DNA of 64,000 bases from Dasyornis broadbenti. Lineage: Eukaryota > Chordata > Aves > Passeriformes > Dasyornithidae. Positions 24,081 to 36,138 of the stretch are shown here, one piece after another. The stretch lies in assembly GCA_013397935.1 (NCBI GenBank), contig VZRN01005009.1:259226-323225 (forward strand), written 5' to 3'. Below the pieces are notes generated by a model, which did no database searches, was not told where the DNA came from, and saw nothing but the letters and a program-made list of their open reading frames with translations. Position 1 is the first letter of the stretch. Each line of letters begins with the position of its first letter. The translations under genes and the position numbers were made by a program.

Positions 24081-25027
24081 TTGGTGCTTGACCTTCTTGT
24101 AATATGGGGCCATTCCTCAGATGACAGCATTTCTAACCCACAGGTGTGGATAAACAGAGCCCGTAAACAGACACGACTTCCCCCACAGCATTCCCCAGAT
24201 CTTCTCCCCCCAGCATTCCCCAAATCTTGCCACTTCTTTCCCTCAGATTGCTCGCCTCTTCATCAGTCATTACTCCTTCCCTCCTGAGAACATCCTTGCT
24301 TCCTTGATTATTATTTTGAAAGAGATTTTAAGTCAGTTGTTTTCGTTTTCTTGTCTGTTTAAAGATAATATTCCCACCCATTTGGAAAACAAAACAAAAC
24401 CAGCCACAGGAAGTGGCTGTTGTAAGTACACATGGGCAGCCACAGCATGGCACAAGGATGGCTCATGGATTCTAAGGGTTCTCCAGATTCCCACTGTCTT
24501 TCCAGAAAATAAATGAGGGGGAAAGCCTTTCTTTGCTAAACAGGCAGCCAAAGCAGCCATTTCTAGACAGACCCATGAGCCAAATTACTGAGGCTGTAGC
24601 ACCCTCGAATAGCCCTGAACACAAGGATATGTATTTTTGTGTTGTCATATTCCGCCAGAAAGGGTTTCTTACCCCTCTCTGTGGCTCTCTGAGTCACCAC
24701 TCCTTGCCTTTCATGCTCGCAGGGTGCCCTTCAAACCCTGCCAAGATGTGGTAAAATGCTGGAAGGCAGTGACTTTCGGGAACTGTGTGAATCACTTCTC
24801 ACAGCACCAGATTCTCACTGGGGAGGCTACCAGCCACCATGCTTTCCCAAATGCTCCAGATCCTCTCAGTGAGGATTTTTTCCTTAAAACTCTGGGTGTG
24901 ACCCATCTGAATATGTAGCTAAAGAACAACGGATGCCAGTAATTAAACATAAATCCTTCTTTCACAGCAGCCTCTGCCTGTTCCCCTGGTTAGGAATACA
25001 ACCAGCAGGCAACCTCAGAGGATACAT
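24081..25027. other. Unique DNA with one short tandem duplication
   Basis: At 24187-24228 'cagcattccccagatctt' is repeated after 24 bp as 'cagcattccccaaatctt'. No gene or mobile element recognised. Confidence 0.45.
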
Positions 25028-25340
25028 ATTCATGGATTCATAGAGTGTGAGGCCAGAAGAAACCATTAGATCATCCAGTGTGATTTCCTATATATCACAG
25101 GTCATTAACTTTCACTGGGTTACCCCTGTGCTGAACCCAATAATTTGTGTTTGACCGAGTGTCACTCGTAGCTGACACGAACCTTTCACGAGGGCGGCCA
25201 GTCTTGATACGATGACATCAAAAGATGGAGAACCTTTTGAGCTACAATCCTTGGGTTCTTTAATTATTAAATACCCCTTTCATGAAAAAGATCTTATTTT
25301 CAGTTCAAATATATCTAGCTTCTGGCTAGCAGGTTTCTCC
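25028..25340 (-). mobile_element. CR1: Ancient CR1 3' region (bird/turtle-type), about 310 bp
   Basis: The plus strand follows the inverted 3' region of an old CR1 family over its whole length: 'attcatagagtgtgaggcca', 'gaaaccattagatcatccag', 'tatatcacaggtcatt', 'cactgggttacccctgtgct', 'aacccaataatttgtgtttg', 'ccagtcttgata', 'aaaagatggagaacc', then 'tatctagcttctggctagca'. From memory this family is abundant in turtles and crocodilians and is only a relic in birds. High divergence agrees with great age. Confidence 0.75.
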
Positions 25341-28300
25341 AGTAAATTTCTCCAATAGCATTTCTCCAATAAATTAAAAAAAAAAAAACGCTGCAAGTAT
25401 TTTATATCTGTGAAGGTGTTTGTACTCTGAGATAATTTACTATCAATCTTATTTTGACAAGATAATGTAATTGAAATTAGGAAGCCCTTACTTAATTTAT
25501 ACTTGCTGGGAAAGACTCAGAGCTACCTACCAGCAATGAAAGTGAAAAGGCTCTGAGGAACAAAATCTACCAAATGGATGAGGGTTATTAAAGTAATCTT
25601 AGATACCTACATTGGAGATATCTATCCCTGAGCTTGTCATGAAAACAAATCAAACAGATAGTTTAGGGAACATATAGCTTGAGTTATTTGGAAGACTGGT
25701 ACACCTTAGTTCTCTCCTGACAGTATTTTGGGAGTTAGATGAGTAGCTGAGGTGTAGATAACTTGTGTTAACATCTTTATGTGGCCCCATTGTCTCTATT
25801 AACATCCAAGTTAAAATTGTGTCAATGCATGCCAGCCTAATGCATACCAACCTGAAATTGAATAAAAGCCTTTTTCCTCTTAAACTTATACACAAAAGTA
25901 CAAAGTGTCTTCCTAAATAGTCTGGCTCTATCCAAAATAACTCTTAAAACCGTATTACTGCCACAATATGAACCTTCCCTTCTCTTCCTTCTGTCTGGAG
26001 CAAAGGCTTCAGATGGAAAATCTGAAACCAAATATTATAATTTAATCAAAATGCAGACACTCCTCTTGGCAAATGCTTCAGATGAAGATAAAGGACAAGC
26101 ATAAGACAAGTTTGTCTTTGTGAAATGAGTCATGGGAAGATCAGCTGTCAAGGCCTACAACTCATTCGGTTCTTCTTACAGATGTTTTTACAATTAAGAA
26201 GAGTGACTTGAGTGTCAAGTGGGAAAAAAAGTATTCCCCCAGGATTCATCCATTAACTCTGTCAGCAATACCCCAAGCCGCCACATCAGAGCATGTTCCT
26301 TGCCTGTTGACAATACAATAAAGAATGACTATTTACCATATGGTAATTATAGTTCAAGATGTGTTGTCCACATGGATTCTACTTTTGCTTCTCATGTATC
26401 TATACAGGCACTTGAGGTCTTTTGGATAGCAGTGCCTGTGGAAACATCTTTATGGCTGGATTTGTATGTCTTGTGTCTTCGGATGAGCTACCACGACCAC
26501 AAAATACTTGGTGAATGCTTCAGGGCTGTGAAAAGGTCAAAGAGAAAAATCCATACTTGAATCCTAGTGAGATATCCTTACGGATAACTTGAGGTAAAGT
26601 GAATGAACGAGCAGATGAAAGAAAGTATCTTGCCACCAGCTCTGTAATGAGGTATTAGGGAGGAGCGTTGAAAAGCCACGGAAAGTTGTTGAGATATTCA
26701 AAACCCAGGAGGGGATGGTAAATCTTTTCTTTTTTTGTGGGTGAAAATATAGCAGGAATTAAAGAAATATCTCCCGATTGTAAATTCTCTCTCCTCTGGA
26801 TCTAAGTTATAGTAGAACTCACAGTGGTGAGATCTGGGAGCAAGCTATGGAGAGATTGTGTCTAGCACATTTCTAAGAGTTGCTCTACAAGTTAGGAACT
26901 GTTCCTTCTTTCCCAGGGATTGTAAATCCCAAATATATTCCTCTGCACATCACAAGCGTTACAATGGATGTAAAATGTTCTTCTCAAATCTGTTGCAGCG
27001 TGGATGCTTCAACAATGACATGACACAATGAATGTATTAAAATTGACAATCAGAATTTTCTCGCAGAATTTTTCTCCCCAGATGGCCTAAGTGCTCCTGG
27101 TGAAACAAGAAGCAATGCTCCTTGGAAGACTGACAGGTAACATCAACTCTAGATGTATATGGAAGCCAAAATCAATAATATCAGTAACGAAAAAGTTTGA
27201 TCTCCTGGTTAACAATAGGCCACAGGAATAGGATCTAAACCGCATAATCTAGTTAATTAAAGTGATGGTGTCTCATATAACCAGGTTAGTAAACTTGTTC
27301 CTGTCCCTGATGTTTCAGAATTCCACTAAAAATAAGTGATGTAGTTACTACTTGAATACTTGAGGAGACAATCTGCCAATTTGTTGGATAGGAATTCAGG
27401 ATAAGCCTTAATTAAATGCCTTCCTTGGGAGAAAAAAAAAAGATGAAAGAGATCTATCATTAGTTGCTCTGCTCTTCTGTACTACTGCTTAAAAGAAATC
27501 AGAATTACTGGACAATTGAAAAAGAACAATGGAGGGGTGATAAGTACAAAAAAAAAATTCTCCAGAGCATAGTCAATATTCGAGAAAATCTTGGAAAAGA
27601 ACAATTCCTTTGCAGGTAAGTCCTCTTGAAGCCTTTTATTGACCTTTTTAACAGGTGTGTGAAAATACTGAGCACTCTTCAATTCTCCAAAGGCTCATTA
27701 CCATTTCAGCAGGTATTCAGCAGGCTTTGGATGCGCCTTCTAGATGGAAACAGCACATGACAACAGGCCTGGGTAGAAAATTTCATTTATTTATCTTCAA
27801 GATACACCGTTCTAAACTTTCCGGATAAGGAGGAGGTTTAAGGCCCTTCAAGAACAGGCTTGCTTTGCCCCAGTGAAATTAGCAACTTCCTGGATAAACT
27901 GGGGAATGCCAACAGTGCAAGTGGGGATACAAAGTGATATTACACCCGCCGTGAAAAGAACTAGCATTAGAGGGATCATCACTTTTTTCAGGTCAGAAAA
28001 GCAATACTGTTTTGGCTAACAAAGACTCGCCAAATCTTCTTAGCTCATTCTTGTGCCAGCTTTCTGAATTAGGAGGAATTGGAGGGAATGTGGATAGCAT
28101 TTCCAGTCTCCACAGGGAGAAATTTCCAGCCTCTGTTGTTAAAAGAGGCCAAAATACTTTCAGCTAAAAGTTTAGTCCTGACACAAAGGTGAAACTTTCT
28201 GTTATCTCTAACTGTAAATACAGGTGCATCTAGAAGCTTTTATTTCAAGATTATTGACCATACTGTGTAGTTTCTCATGGGTCATGTACTTTGAACTTCT

Positions 28301-28504
28301 TTATGGAGTGATTTTTATTAGGTGATCTTCTGCCCTAGAAGGGTGGAAAACTTAAATTCAAATTAGACTTCAAATTCAAACCAGCACAATCTCTTACGGT
28401 CTAATTGAATTTAAGCTGCCTCCTCACCCCAGGGATTAGACCTTGCTCTCCTCAAATACAAAACTGTGTGTGAATCTGAATATCCAGTGGATGTTTGCCT
28501 GTAC
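25341..28504. other. Unique AT-rich non-coding DNA
   Basis: A poly-A run lies at 25374-25388 just beyond the ancient CR1 and shorter ones at 27428-27440 and 27548-27557. No exon, RNA gene or further mobile element recognised. Frames are short; the longest (plus 26219-26560, 113 codons) has no domain. Confidence 0.4.
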
Positions 28505-28981
28505 AGCACATTTAAGAACAGGAGAATTGCCATACTGGGGCAGATCAAGCATCAATCTCTTTTTCCCAGTAATGATCCTGAGGAGAGGCTAAGGGAAGAG
28601 CAAGAACAGGACAATAATTTCTGATACTTGTCTGAATACTGTTCAGCTCCAGCTGTGCTCAACCTGCTGGATTTCTTGGTTCTTCTGTTTAGAAACACTT
28701 CACAGATCTCTCTAACAACTGCTTGTACAGTCTCCCTTGAATCCATCTGCACATCCTCTGCTGAGTAGCTCCAGGGATGAACCACCCCTCTCCTCTGTCT
28801 GGTTTGAACAGGACTCCCATTAACTGAATTAGCTCCCATTGCCCTCTAGCTCTTCTACTGATGCATGAACAGCTGATCCCTATGGATACTCTGCATCAGT
28901 CAGTCTTGACAGCTTTTCCAGGCTAACAAATCCCAGACACCGTCCCAGGCATTTATCAGCGCTATTTTTCTCTGAAGGTTC
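28505..28981 (-). mobile_element. CR1: Ancient CR1, 3' part of a split copy
   Basis: Plus strand: 'aagaacaggagaattgccat' and 'actggggcagatcaagcatc', then with decay 'cttgaatccatctgcacatc', 'tggtttgaacaggactccca' and 'ttaactgaattagctcccat'. This is the order of the inverted 3' region of an ancient CR1. The copy is interrupted by the young CR1 at 28982-29234 and resumes after it. Confidence 0.65.
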
Positions 28982-29234
28982 CTGAGGGAACAGCTGAAGC
29001 TGTGTCAGGGGAGGTTTAGGCTGGATATCAAGAAAAGGTTCTTCCCCCAGAGGGTGGTGGGCACTGCCCAGGCTCCTCAGGGAATGGACACGGCCCTGAG
29101 GCTGCCAGAGCTCCAGGAGCGTTTGGACAGCGCTGCCAGGGATGCACAGGGTGGGATTTTTGGGGTGTCCTCTGCAAGGCCAGGAGTTGGACTGGGTCCC
29201 TTCCAATTCAGGATATTCCATGATTCTGTGATTT
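28982..29234 (+). mobile_element. CR1: Young CR1 LINE nested in an ancient CR1
   Basis: Sense order on the plus strand: 'gaagctgtgtcaggggaggt', 'ttaggctggatatcaagaaa', 'cttcccccagagggtggtgg', 'tccaggagcgtttggacagc', 'aggagttggactgggtccct', ending in 'ccatgattctgtgatt'. It is the second CR1 variant of this window. Ancient CR1 of the other strand lies on both sides, so this copy inserted later. Confidence 0.93.
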
Positions 29235-30190
29235 TAAGAAAAGGATCCAGAATTGTAGACCATGCTGAATGAATAGGCAATAAATTGATTTCTAGAACAG
29301 TGTAATGATCTTCTCTTTTCATCTTCACTCCCTTCCTAGTAATTCCTAATATATGATTTGGGGCTTTTTCATTGCTATTAAGCATTGAACTGAGAATTGC
29401 ACAGAAGTATAAATCCCCCTAGTGATCATTGTATCTTTTTTCCTGAGTAGTAGTGGCCAGTTTAAAGTGGCAGTGGTCAGCTTAAAGCTCCTCATTTTAT
29501 AGTGAAGCCCAGATCCCGTCTCTCAGTGTGCATCCACTTACAGATAGGTCTGTTGAATTTCACCCTCTATTTTGTTTATCAATCACTCATTCTTGCCAAG
29601 CTCTTTTACATCCTTTCCCTATCCATCAACAACTTTATTCCCCTGACTAAATCCTACCTCATCACCAGATGTTCTCACTGTTTGCTCTCCTTCCCTGACC
29701 ACTTATGAGTGCATTGAACAGCACAGGCTCCAGCTCACGGCTCCACTGGTGAACTTCCCTCACTGCAAGAAGTGAGCATTTATTTCTCTGTATCCTTGTT
29801 CTAAGTTGGTTGTTTATCCACACAAGGAGCTTCCCTCCTATCTCATGAGTTTCATTAAAAGTCTTTTGTGGGGAATTTTCTGTACAGTCTTTTGGAATTC
29901 CCAAGCTGATTATATCTATCAGACCAATCTATTCACTTGTTCATTGATCCTTTCAAAGAACTCCAAGACATTTGTAAGGTAGGACTTCCCTTCACAGGTA
30001 CCATGTTGACTCTTCCCAAGTGAGTCATATTTATGCATGTGTCCATTACATTTTACTAATTTGTCCATACAAACACCTGTATTACACTTCTGTAGTTCTC
30101 TGGACTTGGCTAAAGTCTTTTGAAAAACTGGTGTTACATTTGACCCTCCTGATGTTGAAAAAGACTAGGAAAGTTGGAAGCTATAAGGCT
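29235..30190 (-). mobile_element. CR1: Ancient CR1, coding (ORF2) part of the split copy
   Basis: The inverted ORF2 region of an ancient CR1 can be followed across the block: 'cctagtaattcctaatatat', 'tttcctgagtag', 'ttgaatttcaccctctattt', 'gagtgcattgaacagcacag', 'tcctttcaaagaactccaag', 'taccatgttgactcttccca' and 'ctggtgttacatttgaccct'. Together with 28505-28981 it makes about 1.4 kb of one element. It carries many indels and stops and is long dead. Confidence 0.7.
29662..29904 (-). pseudogene. Remnant of CR1 ORF2 reverse transcriptase
   Basis: An 80-codon minus-strand frame inside the ancient CR1. Residues about 27-41 (LVWINNQLRTRIQRN) and 57-67 (ELEPVLFNALI) sit at the spacing expected for the CR1-type reverse transcriptase segment just before its catalytic YADD/FADD motif; the conserved core there is a Trp-rich helix with an RTQR-like end followed by a PVLFN motif. 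In a live element this enzyme copies the CR1 RNA at a nicked chromosomal target. The frame lacks the catalytic Asp pair, the N-terminal endonuclease and most of the polymerase, and flanking frames are broken. It is an inactive fossil, not a host gene. Confidence 0.72.
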
Positions 30191-33100
30191 CACACAAGTG
30201 ACCCATGGATCAGCTGTTCAGAGACTATCTTGTCTTTATAGCCCACAGAAATGGTCAGAGCTCAGCCAAACTGCTCAGTTCGGGCACCAGAGATCTTAGT
30301 TGCCATGACTGCTTTTGCTCTCTGCATGGAAACTTCGAAAGCTGTGCAAACATCCAAAACCTTAAGCTCACTGCTTTATCCAGACACTGCCAGTTTACAC
30401 TCCAACTTATTTAGGTTTGGTAAAAGCAGACAATGAGGGCTTTGTTCAAGAAAAATTCAAGTAAGCCAACAAATAAACAATACAGAGATAGACCCTGTGG
30501 ATAAACATTTCAGCTTGGGACATTTACAGTGTGGTTTCAGTTATCAAACCCAAGTCATCCTGGTGAACAGGGCAGGGAATCTTCCTGCAGCCACCGCAGT
30601 GTGCACACAGAGGGCAGCCACTGAGCCCCCAACAACCTCCTGTTCTTCATTTCCTGCCCAGGTGCTCAAAACAATTTTCTTGAATGATGAAGTTCCTTCT
30701 CAAAAATTAGAGTTTCTTCTAGGGTTTTTCATACCTCCTGCTCTCGCATTCATTCCCCTCCTTGTGACTCCGGTTCCAACATCCTCATGTTCCTTCCACA
30801 TCTGCCAGATGTTTTCCAGCAACCACATCTCCCTGCCTCACCTTGTCCATACCTTTACCCCTTTCACCCCAAACTTCAACTACCTCATCCATTTACTTTA
30901 GTCCTTCCCAATTAGTTCATCTCCTCAGGGTAGAGACTTCCTTCCCTCGGACTCCCAACATTTTAATGTCTGACTCTCAACATTAATTCTCTTTCTTTTA
31001 TGTTCAATAGTGATGAAGGGTCAGACTATACCCACTACTTTACACATGACACTTAATCAGAGAGAATCTAAGTTACACAGAATCACAGAGACAATCTGTC
31101 TCAGCAGAAAACTGAACCCACATCTCCCAGGTCCACAGGAAATGCTGTTATGGTGGATCAGCCCTCCTCTCTCAGGTGGTAATTCCACTGTGGAAGTGGT
31201 GGTGGCACGTGACAGAAAGAAATCAGTTGTTCTAAATACACATAGCTCACCCTGGTCCGTGTTCAGACTTGTGTAGTGCTCACATCACAGATCCGTTTAA
31301 GCAGGGAAGGCAGAAAAGATTGAGTGGTTGCAGCCCCAACCTGAGGTAAAGCACTATCAGTACTCTGCAGCTCAGCTAAAGGAAGGCATCCAGAGAAAAT
31401 TCCATTTGGCAGCAGAGCAGGGCAGTGATTTTGTATAAAAGAAGCCTCAGCAGTGGGTAAGACTGGCAGCTCTGGCAGCACCAGCCTGTTTGTGCTAATG
31501 ATTTCAGCTGCACAGAACTGGGAAAGTTTGGAACTTTGTATGTTTCCAGCTCATCTATTGCCCTTTTCAGGAGTGCTGTCCAACTGGAATGGCCCAAGGC
31601 CTTGTCTCACCCCTCCCTGGAAATGGAAAGGCAGCTGGTATATTCCACATTGTACCAAGGGCCTGTAAAAATTTATGTTATCCAGATGGCCAGGAACAGG
31701 AGGAGTTTCTAGAGCTAAAGCCATGCTCAGGGACTGGTGCATTGCCAAGTGCCTACGGAATGAAAGGAAGATGGGTCTCAGCCTCAGGACTCCACTCCTG
31801 CTCATGGGTCCCATGCCTGCGGACCCCTGTCGTGCAAACATTCCCAGACAGATCAGGGAACAAAGTGTCAGACTTCCTTAGGTTACTCACATGAACCAAA
31901 CAAGTGGGATTTGGCCTGAATACAGGAATCAGTCAGTTATCCACTGCTAAAATATAGTGGATAATTGAAGATGAAAGGCAGCTGTAAACAAACAGTAGAC
32001 CAGAATATTACAATTCAATAGCACTAGGACTGAGTAGCATATGGAAAAGTGCATTCCTATCCATCTGAAATGGCAGGATAAACTCTGATAAACAGGATGT
32101 CATTATCAAATTATGGGTCAGATAAAATGTCCTCTGCCACACAGACAAGACTGAATGCTGTCACCCACAGAGGAGGTGATGCCAGGAACTGGTCCCTCTT
32201 TCCTGGACCCAGTGGGAGAACTGAAAGTTGCGGAGGAAAGGAAAGAGCAAGAGCTGTGAAGAGTAAGGTTTGCTGCTCCTGCTGCTGGGGAGAAGGAAAG
32301 AACAGCGAGACAGCTGCTGTTGCTGCTGGGAAAGGCCACCTCCTCTAAGCACCCCAACTTCTCCATCAAAGTAGTAGTGGAAGAGATGGCTTTCCTGAGA
32401 TCTGGCATACATCAAGCAGGTGGCAGGGCCAGGAGTCTGCCAGCTCCAAAACAGCTTTGCCTGGAACTACAACCTGCCGTGGTCCAATTCAATATTCAGA
32501 CTAGATGTATGAGTCTGCCAAGGCACCCATCCTGCCCTTGGTTTTTCTTCTCACCAACAGAATCTGAGCCAGCACTAGATGCTGGGAAATCCACATCTCT
32601 CCATTTGCCCAGTCCCACACAAGGTGTCTGAAATCCCTCCTGATATCCCACGATGACATCTCTATGTTGTCCCATGGCACAGAGTATCTGCTAAAATCCA
32701 CCATCCTGCTGCATGTGCAGGATCTCCCAGCTGGGCAGCTCCAAAGACCAGCCCTGTCAGGTCCTGCATAGGCCTGGCTACAGCCCAGCTGACCCGAACA
32801 GGCAAAGGGAAGTGTCAGTCTCATTTACTACAAATGACACAGCCACAGAATGAGACTGAGCTTTGGCTCAAAGCCTTCAGTGTAATCATTCCTGTACCAC
32901 CCCCAAGGAACTGGGAGAATCAAGTATGGTGAGCAGGGGCTCACCACTTGTTGCAGACTGGGGGGAAATATGGCAATCCTGTGGCCAGAACATCTTGGTT
33001 TTCCCTCGTTCCAGCTCAACTCCACTGGCTGGCACACTGTGAGAGAAATGAAACAGTTAGAGTTTCTTCCTGACCTACTTCACCACTTCCCTGCTCATCT

Positions 33101-34040
33101 TTGCACCATCACTCCTGCCCCTCATCTCTGGGGGAAGTGGAGAACCAGAGGCTCCCATGCTGAGTGGGAACCTTGCACGTCCTCGTGCAGCTGTGCTATG
33201 GCTGGTCCAGTTGAGCACATACTGCAGAGATGATTCAGTCGCAGTAAACTCACCACAATCTGTGTCTTTTCCTTTTTTAAACACAATCATTCCGTTTCCA
33301 GGAACAGACCAATAGCTTTTATAAGCCCTACAAATATTCACCTTTAAAAATATGCTCCTTCTTTCTGGAGAAATTACTTTTATGTCTATTTTTAAAGTAC
33401 AAAGGAGTTGTGGTTCTCCATGTGGTTTTAGAGTTTATGGTCCCACACATTCTGCAAACTGTAAAATACGGATGTTTCCCTAGTGGAAAAATTTCACTAT
33501 AAAAAATTCATGGAGTTTCCTGTTTTCACATGGGGCTTCAGTATTTTCTCTTTAAAAAAATATCACCCCTATGGAAGAATCTGGTAGAGCTTAATGGCAA
33601 AGGAGCAGCATGCTACGGATGTGGGAAGTGTCCAACAAAATGCAATGGGAAATGATAACCTCTGTTAAGAAAGGCATAGAGTAATTCAGAAGTCCCTATT
33701 ACTGTTTTCATATACTGGTTTGTACCTTTCTAGAGGAGGTTATTTTTCACTAAAAATTGACTGGGTTCAGCCTTATTACATCTCATGCCATTGAGGTAGA
33801 ACAGGGTAGCAGCCCAGAACAGAGCTAGCAGCCCAGGAGTGCTTTGGGACACACACCACGGGGACAGAGGGATCTGCCAGGATCCTGGTGTGTGCAGTGT
33901 GTGTGACAGTGAGTCTACAGAGGGGAATGACAGCAGGGACAAGCACAGCCCCTGGAAAAGGATCAGCAGGACTTTAAATATCCAGAGGGCATTGGACTCA
34001 CAGCACAGGCTGCACAGGTTTATAGCAGAGGGACTGAAAC
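30191..34040. other. Unique non-coding DNA
   Basis: No repeat that I can name. 30600-30960 is pyrimidine-rich. 31560-32830 is richer in GC and shows many short overlapping frames on both strands, including Leu/Cys-rich frames from CTG/CTGCTG-like sequence at 32270-32330. None has a domain. An unrecognised solitary LTR in this region cannot be excluded. Confidence 0.35.
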
Positions 34041-34336
34041 ATCATAGAATCACAGATTCATATGATGGTTTGGGTTGGAAGTGAGCTTAAAGCTCATCTC
34101 ATTCCAACCCCCTGCCTTGGGCAGGGTCACTTTCCACTATCCCAGGTTGCTCCAAGCCTCATCCAACCTGGGCTGGAACACTTCCAGGGATGGGGCAGCC
34201 ACAGCTTCTCTTGGCACCCTGTGCCAGGGCCTCTCCACCCTCACAGGGAAGAATTTCTCCCCAGTATCCCATCTAACCCAGCCCTCTGTCAGTTTGAAGC
34301 CATTCCCCCTTAGCCTGTCACTATCTTACTCCCTCC
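34041..34336 (-). mobile_element. CR1: CR1 LINE 3' fragment, about 295 bp
   Basis: Plus strand: 'atcatagaatcacagattca', 'atggtttgggttggaa', 'ccttgggcagggtcactttc', 'gggatggggcagccacagct', 'ggcaccctgtgccagggcct', 'tcacagggaagaatttctcc', then 'agccattcccccttagcctg'. Minus-strand copy, 5'-truncated, one of the better preserved ones. Confidence 0.94.
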
Positions 34337-35760
34337 TCAGGAAACCTCCCCTTGTTAGTGCTGCCTGGAGGAGCCTCAGGGGGACAAAGGAAGAAAAATG
34401 CGCCACAGGAGAGTAATCAAGGAGGTCTTAAAGTCTCCTGGGCTGTCTGGGTGACTGATGCAACTTAGATACCACTTGTTACTCAGGGCTTAAAGTATTT
34501 AAAGGCAAACCCACTCTCTCCTCCCCTTTTTCTTTCTATCCTTCACACCTCACTTGAGTACAAGAGTGACAACGTGACTTGTGGCAGCAGCAGGATGTCA
34601 CTGCACGGCCACCCTGTAAGGCAGCATTTTGTGCAAGATGAGGACTGATCCAATAGCCCAGAGAGAGGAACACTCTGCTACAGCCTAGGGTGAGAACTGG
34701 CTTCCTCCCTTCCTCCTGGAAAGCAGGATCCTAGATTACAGCAATGACAGCAGCAAGAATAATACTTTGCCTGTCTGTTCAAAGCCCTGCCTGGATTTTT
34801 TTGTGGCTGTACAAATGAGCCTGTTGACAAATATTACTGCTCAACACAGCCTTTGCTTCCCGCGTATCAGTAAATCACCATGGCTGCAGCAAAGCTACGA
34901 GTATTTGTGTCACAATTCTTTATGTACAGTCATGATCTGAGCTCTCACAGCTGTCTTTTTCACTCTGTTTATTGTGACTTCAGTAATGCAGGGATACCTG
35001 AACAAAATTACAGCCTTGCTTATCACATACTCACCACTTAATGTTGTCACATAATGCTTATCACATAAGACTATTTTCAGTGTAGCTCAGAGGGGAAGCC
35101 CACCAGCTGGGTAACAAATCTTTTCTAGAACTTTTTGCACCTGGAATAATGTCTTGAAACCTCTACAAATCTTGTGAAAGGAATTCTTTTGCCACAGAAA
35201 GAACAACTTTTTTGGCTGCTGATCTCTCATCCCAGATGAATTTGCCAAATCAGAAAATCCAGTGCTGTCAATGGAGATTGTACCAGTTCAGTTCAAGACT
35301 GTCAATCTAGAATCTGTTGTTCAAATCTGCAGATAACACGAAGCTACCTGCAGTGCCTTAAGACACCAAGGAGTCACACTGGAATATCCTTCACTACACA
35401 AAAGCCCTGAAAATTTAGTTAAGATGACACAGACATCCAGAGATGTACTCCAGTCACACAGCCAGGCAGTGTAGAGCCAACAATTGAACAATTCTAAAAT
35501 TTCTTTAAGCATTCTCTGCATTCCCTCTGCAATTCTCTGCTTTTCCACACTGGCCCAAGGGCTGACCACAGATGGGGACAGGGATTTCTCTGTAGGGTCT
35601 TCTGCATACACACAGGTTGCACAGGACTGTGATGCATGAGCTGGTCATAAATTTCTCCACATCCAAGGCCTCTACGAGCTTGTCTCCTTGGGCTGGGAAA
35701 CAGTACAGCTTCACATCCCAGAACTCAAATTCAATTCACTTCCTACTCTCCCTCTAGATT
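34337..35760. other. Unique non-coding DNA
   Basis: Nothing recognised with confidence. 'tctgcagataacacgaagct' near 35325 faintly recalls the CR1 catalytic coding region but stands alone. Confidence 0.4.
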
Positions 35761-35837
35761 CCTCCTTTTTTTTTTTATTCCTTTTTTTTTCCTTTCTTTT
35801 TTTTTTCTTTCTTTTTTTTTCCCTTTTCTTTTTTTTT
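35761..35837 (+). repeat. 77-bp polypyrimidine tract
   Basis: T-rich tract with C interruptions and a single A, followed directly by AG (35838-35839). It may derive from a decayed poly-T or TTTC microsatellite. In form it resembles an extreme 3' splice-site pyrimidine tract, but no exon is apparent downstream. Confidence 0.85.
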
Positions 35838-36039
35838 AGCTGAATGGCCATAAACTTCACCAGCAGATTCCATACGGGTTATGTTACACCACCACCTGAC
35901 TCCAAATCAATTACAGTCCAAAGGGATAGAGTTGCAGAGAGTCTGGGAAGCCCAGCCCTGGGGTTTCCATGAGGGACAGAGAAACTACAGTGCTAAGAAG
36001 AGAGCCTGGAGATCCAGCTGAACTGAGTGATTTCACGAT

Positions 36040-36138
36040 GAAAGCATGGACTGGGAGGCAGGAGAGCCAGGTCTGTGTGCCCTGCTGCTGGCTGCCTGCA
36101 TGAGATCAATCTCTTTATTTCATATCTCAGCACAGGGC
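36040..36138 (+). repeat. MIR-type amniote SINE remnant
   Basis: Plus strand: 'gcatggactgggaggcagga', 'gagccaggtctgtgtgccct', 'gctgctggctgcctgcatga', then 'ctctttatttcatatctcag'. This follows the sense order of tRNA-derived amniote SINEs (ggactgggagtcaggag, ctgggttc, tgccactgg, then the cacttcacctctctgtg segment). Confidence 0.6.

Noticed and set aside
32097..32830. Possible solitary LTR of an endogenous retrovirus
   Set aside because: Overlapping frames and CTG-rich sequence suggested it, but I could not find matching TG...CA ends, a target duplication or a clear polyadenylation layout.
35320..35400. Possible CR1 reverse transcriptase catalytic region (SADNTKL-like reading)
   Set aside because: One short similarity only, with no neighbouring CR1 blocks in order.
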